From Loripinus fragilis (lineage: Eukaryota > Mollusca > Bivalvia > Lucinida > Lucinidae), in contig OZ026527.1 in NCBI GenBank assembly GCA_964019695.1, positions 72,503,471 through 72,567,470 of the forward strand: a DNA stretch of 64,000 nt, written 5' to 3'. This document shows, one piece after another, positions 63,799 to 64,000 of the stretch. Positions within the stretch are counted from its first letter, which is position 1, and each line of letters opens with the position of its first letter. The notes below the pieces were generated by a model, which saw nothing but the letters and a program-made list of their open reading frames with translations, ran no database searches and had not been told where the DNA came from. Position numbers and translations under genes: made by a program.

Positions 63799-64000
63799 GA
63801 AGATCTTCCCATTAGGCCCCATTAGGCCACAGTAGCCGAACCGGCCTAAAACTTGCGCGGGTCACTTTCACGGACGGGCTCGAAACTGGTGCCAGAAGTT
63901 AGCCCCCGACCAGTGCTTTATTGTGAGGCATTGCGTAAAATTTTCCGTCCCCCGAGTGCCGAGCAATAGCCCCTGAAAGGGCTTTCGGCACAATTTTCAC
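63799..64000 (+). repeat. Unit 79, cut by the window end
   Basis: The first 202 bases of a unit, with T63919 or its neighbour changed (CTTCATTG read as CTTTATTG). The array continues beyond the window. Confidence 0.9.

Larger units (their letters stand above)
1..64000 (+). repeat. Satellite DNA array, 818-bp unit, 78 full copies plus a partial copy
   Basis: The same 818-bp sequence recurs head to tail across the whole window. Unit starts fall at 1, 819, 1637, 2455 and so on, to 62981 and 63799. Most units are exactly 818 bp. The exceptions are those starting at 6545 (817), 22904 (816), 26992 (817), 27809 (817), 31080 (819), 32717 (817), 44168 (817), 55619 (817) and 62162 (819). By eye, units differ from the consensus at about 1.5 positions each. 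No flank, transposon insertion, orientation switch or non-repeat spacer is seen. Hand-counted composition is about 52% GC with about 56 CpG per unit. Known biology: long homogeneous tandem arrays like this are eukaryotic heterochromatin, often centromeric or subtelomeric. The family was not recognised, and the phase starting at base 1 is arbitrary. Confidence 0.98.

Noticed and set aside
1..64000. CRISPR array
   Set aside because: The repeated element is 818 bp with no unique spacers between copies. CRISPR repeats are short and separated by different spacers.
1..64000. Ribosomal DNA or other tandem gene cluster
   Set aside because: No rRNA, tRNA, 5S or histone gene sequence is recognisable in the unit, and 818 bp is too short for a 45S rDNA unit.
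1..64000. Identity with ruminant satellite I, which also has units of about 0.8 kb in some species
   Set aside because: Only the length class agrees. I could not recognise its sequence or an internal 31-bp subrepeat, so I make no assignment. A database alignment would settle it.
1..64000. 818 bp as an exact multiple of a nucleosome repeat
   Set aside because: 818 is about 4 x 204 or 5 x 164, but no internal periodicity near those values is visible, so this is numerology without mapping data.
1..64000. Transposable element or helitron as the repeated unit
   Set aside because: There are no terminal inverted repeats at the unit edges, target-site duplications, LTRs, poly-A tail or coding remnants of a transposase or reverse transcriptase.

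Overview
The window is a single head-to-tail satellite DNA array. A unit of 818 bp repeats from base 1 to base 64000 with no gene, transposon, spacer or inversion visible: 78 complete units plus a final 202-base partial unit (63799-64000). All copies lie in the same orientation, and neither edge of the array is inside the window. Taking the phase from base 1, most units are exactly 818 bp. Nine differ by one or two bases, all from short indels, mostly in homopolymers. Units differ from the consensus at about 1.5 positions each (hand tally), so identity is about 99.8%, which implies recent amplification or strong homogenisation. I do not recognise the satellite family.

This layout indicates a eukaryotic heterochromatic region (centromeric, pericentromeric, subtelomeric or sex-chromosome type). 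By hand count the unit is about 52% GC with about 56 CpG, roughly the number expected by chance. About half of the point differences between units are C-to-T or G-to-A at CpG, the signature of 5-methylcytosine deamination, while equivalent CHG changes are almost absent. That pattern weakly favours a genome with CpG-only methylation (animal-like) over a plant with heavy CHG methylation. The species cannot be named from the sequence.

Layout: 1-36805 is units 1-45, mostly single private variants, with a most-diverged unit (5727-6544) and a few pairs of units sharing rare variants. 36806-48256 (14 units, 11,451 bp) and 48257-59707 (14 units, 11,451 bp) are two copies of one higher-order block. 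Every diagnostic variant found in the first recurs in the second at exactly +11,451, including a 1-bp deletion. 59708-64000 is near-consensus units running out of the window.

Each unit carries a fixed set of sub-features, listed once in the consensus unit 2455-3272: a 10-bp palindrome with a BglII site, a tandem 10-mer, a compound hairpin, a TATA-box-like octamer followed by a 13-bp alternating CG tract, a T8 run, and further small hairpins. The open frames of 60-93 codons recurring in every unit overlap on both strands, start with GTG or TTG rather than ATG, and are broken by indels in several units. I treat them as chance frames fixed by repetition, not genes.
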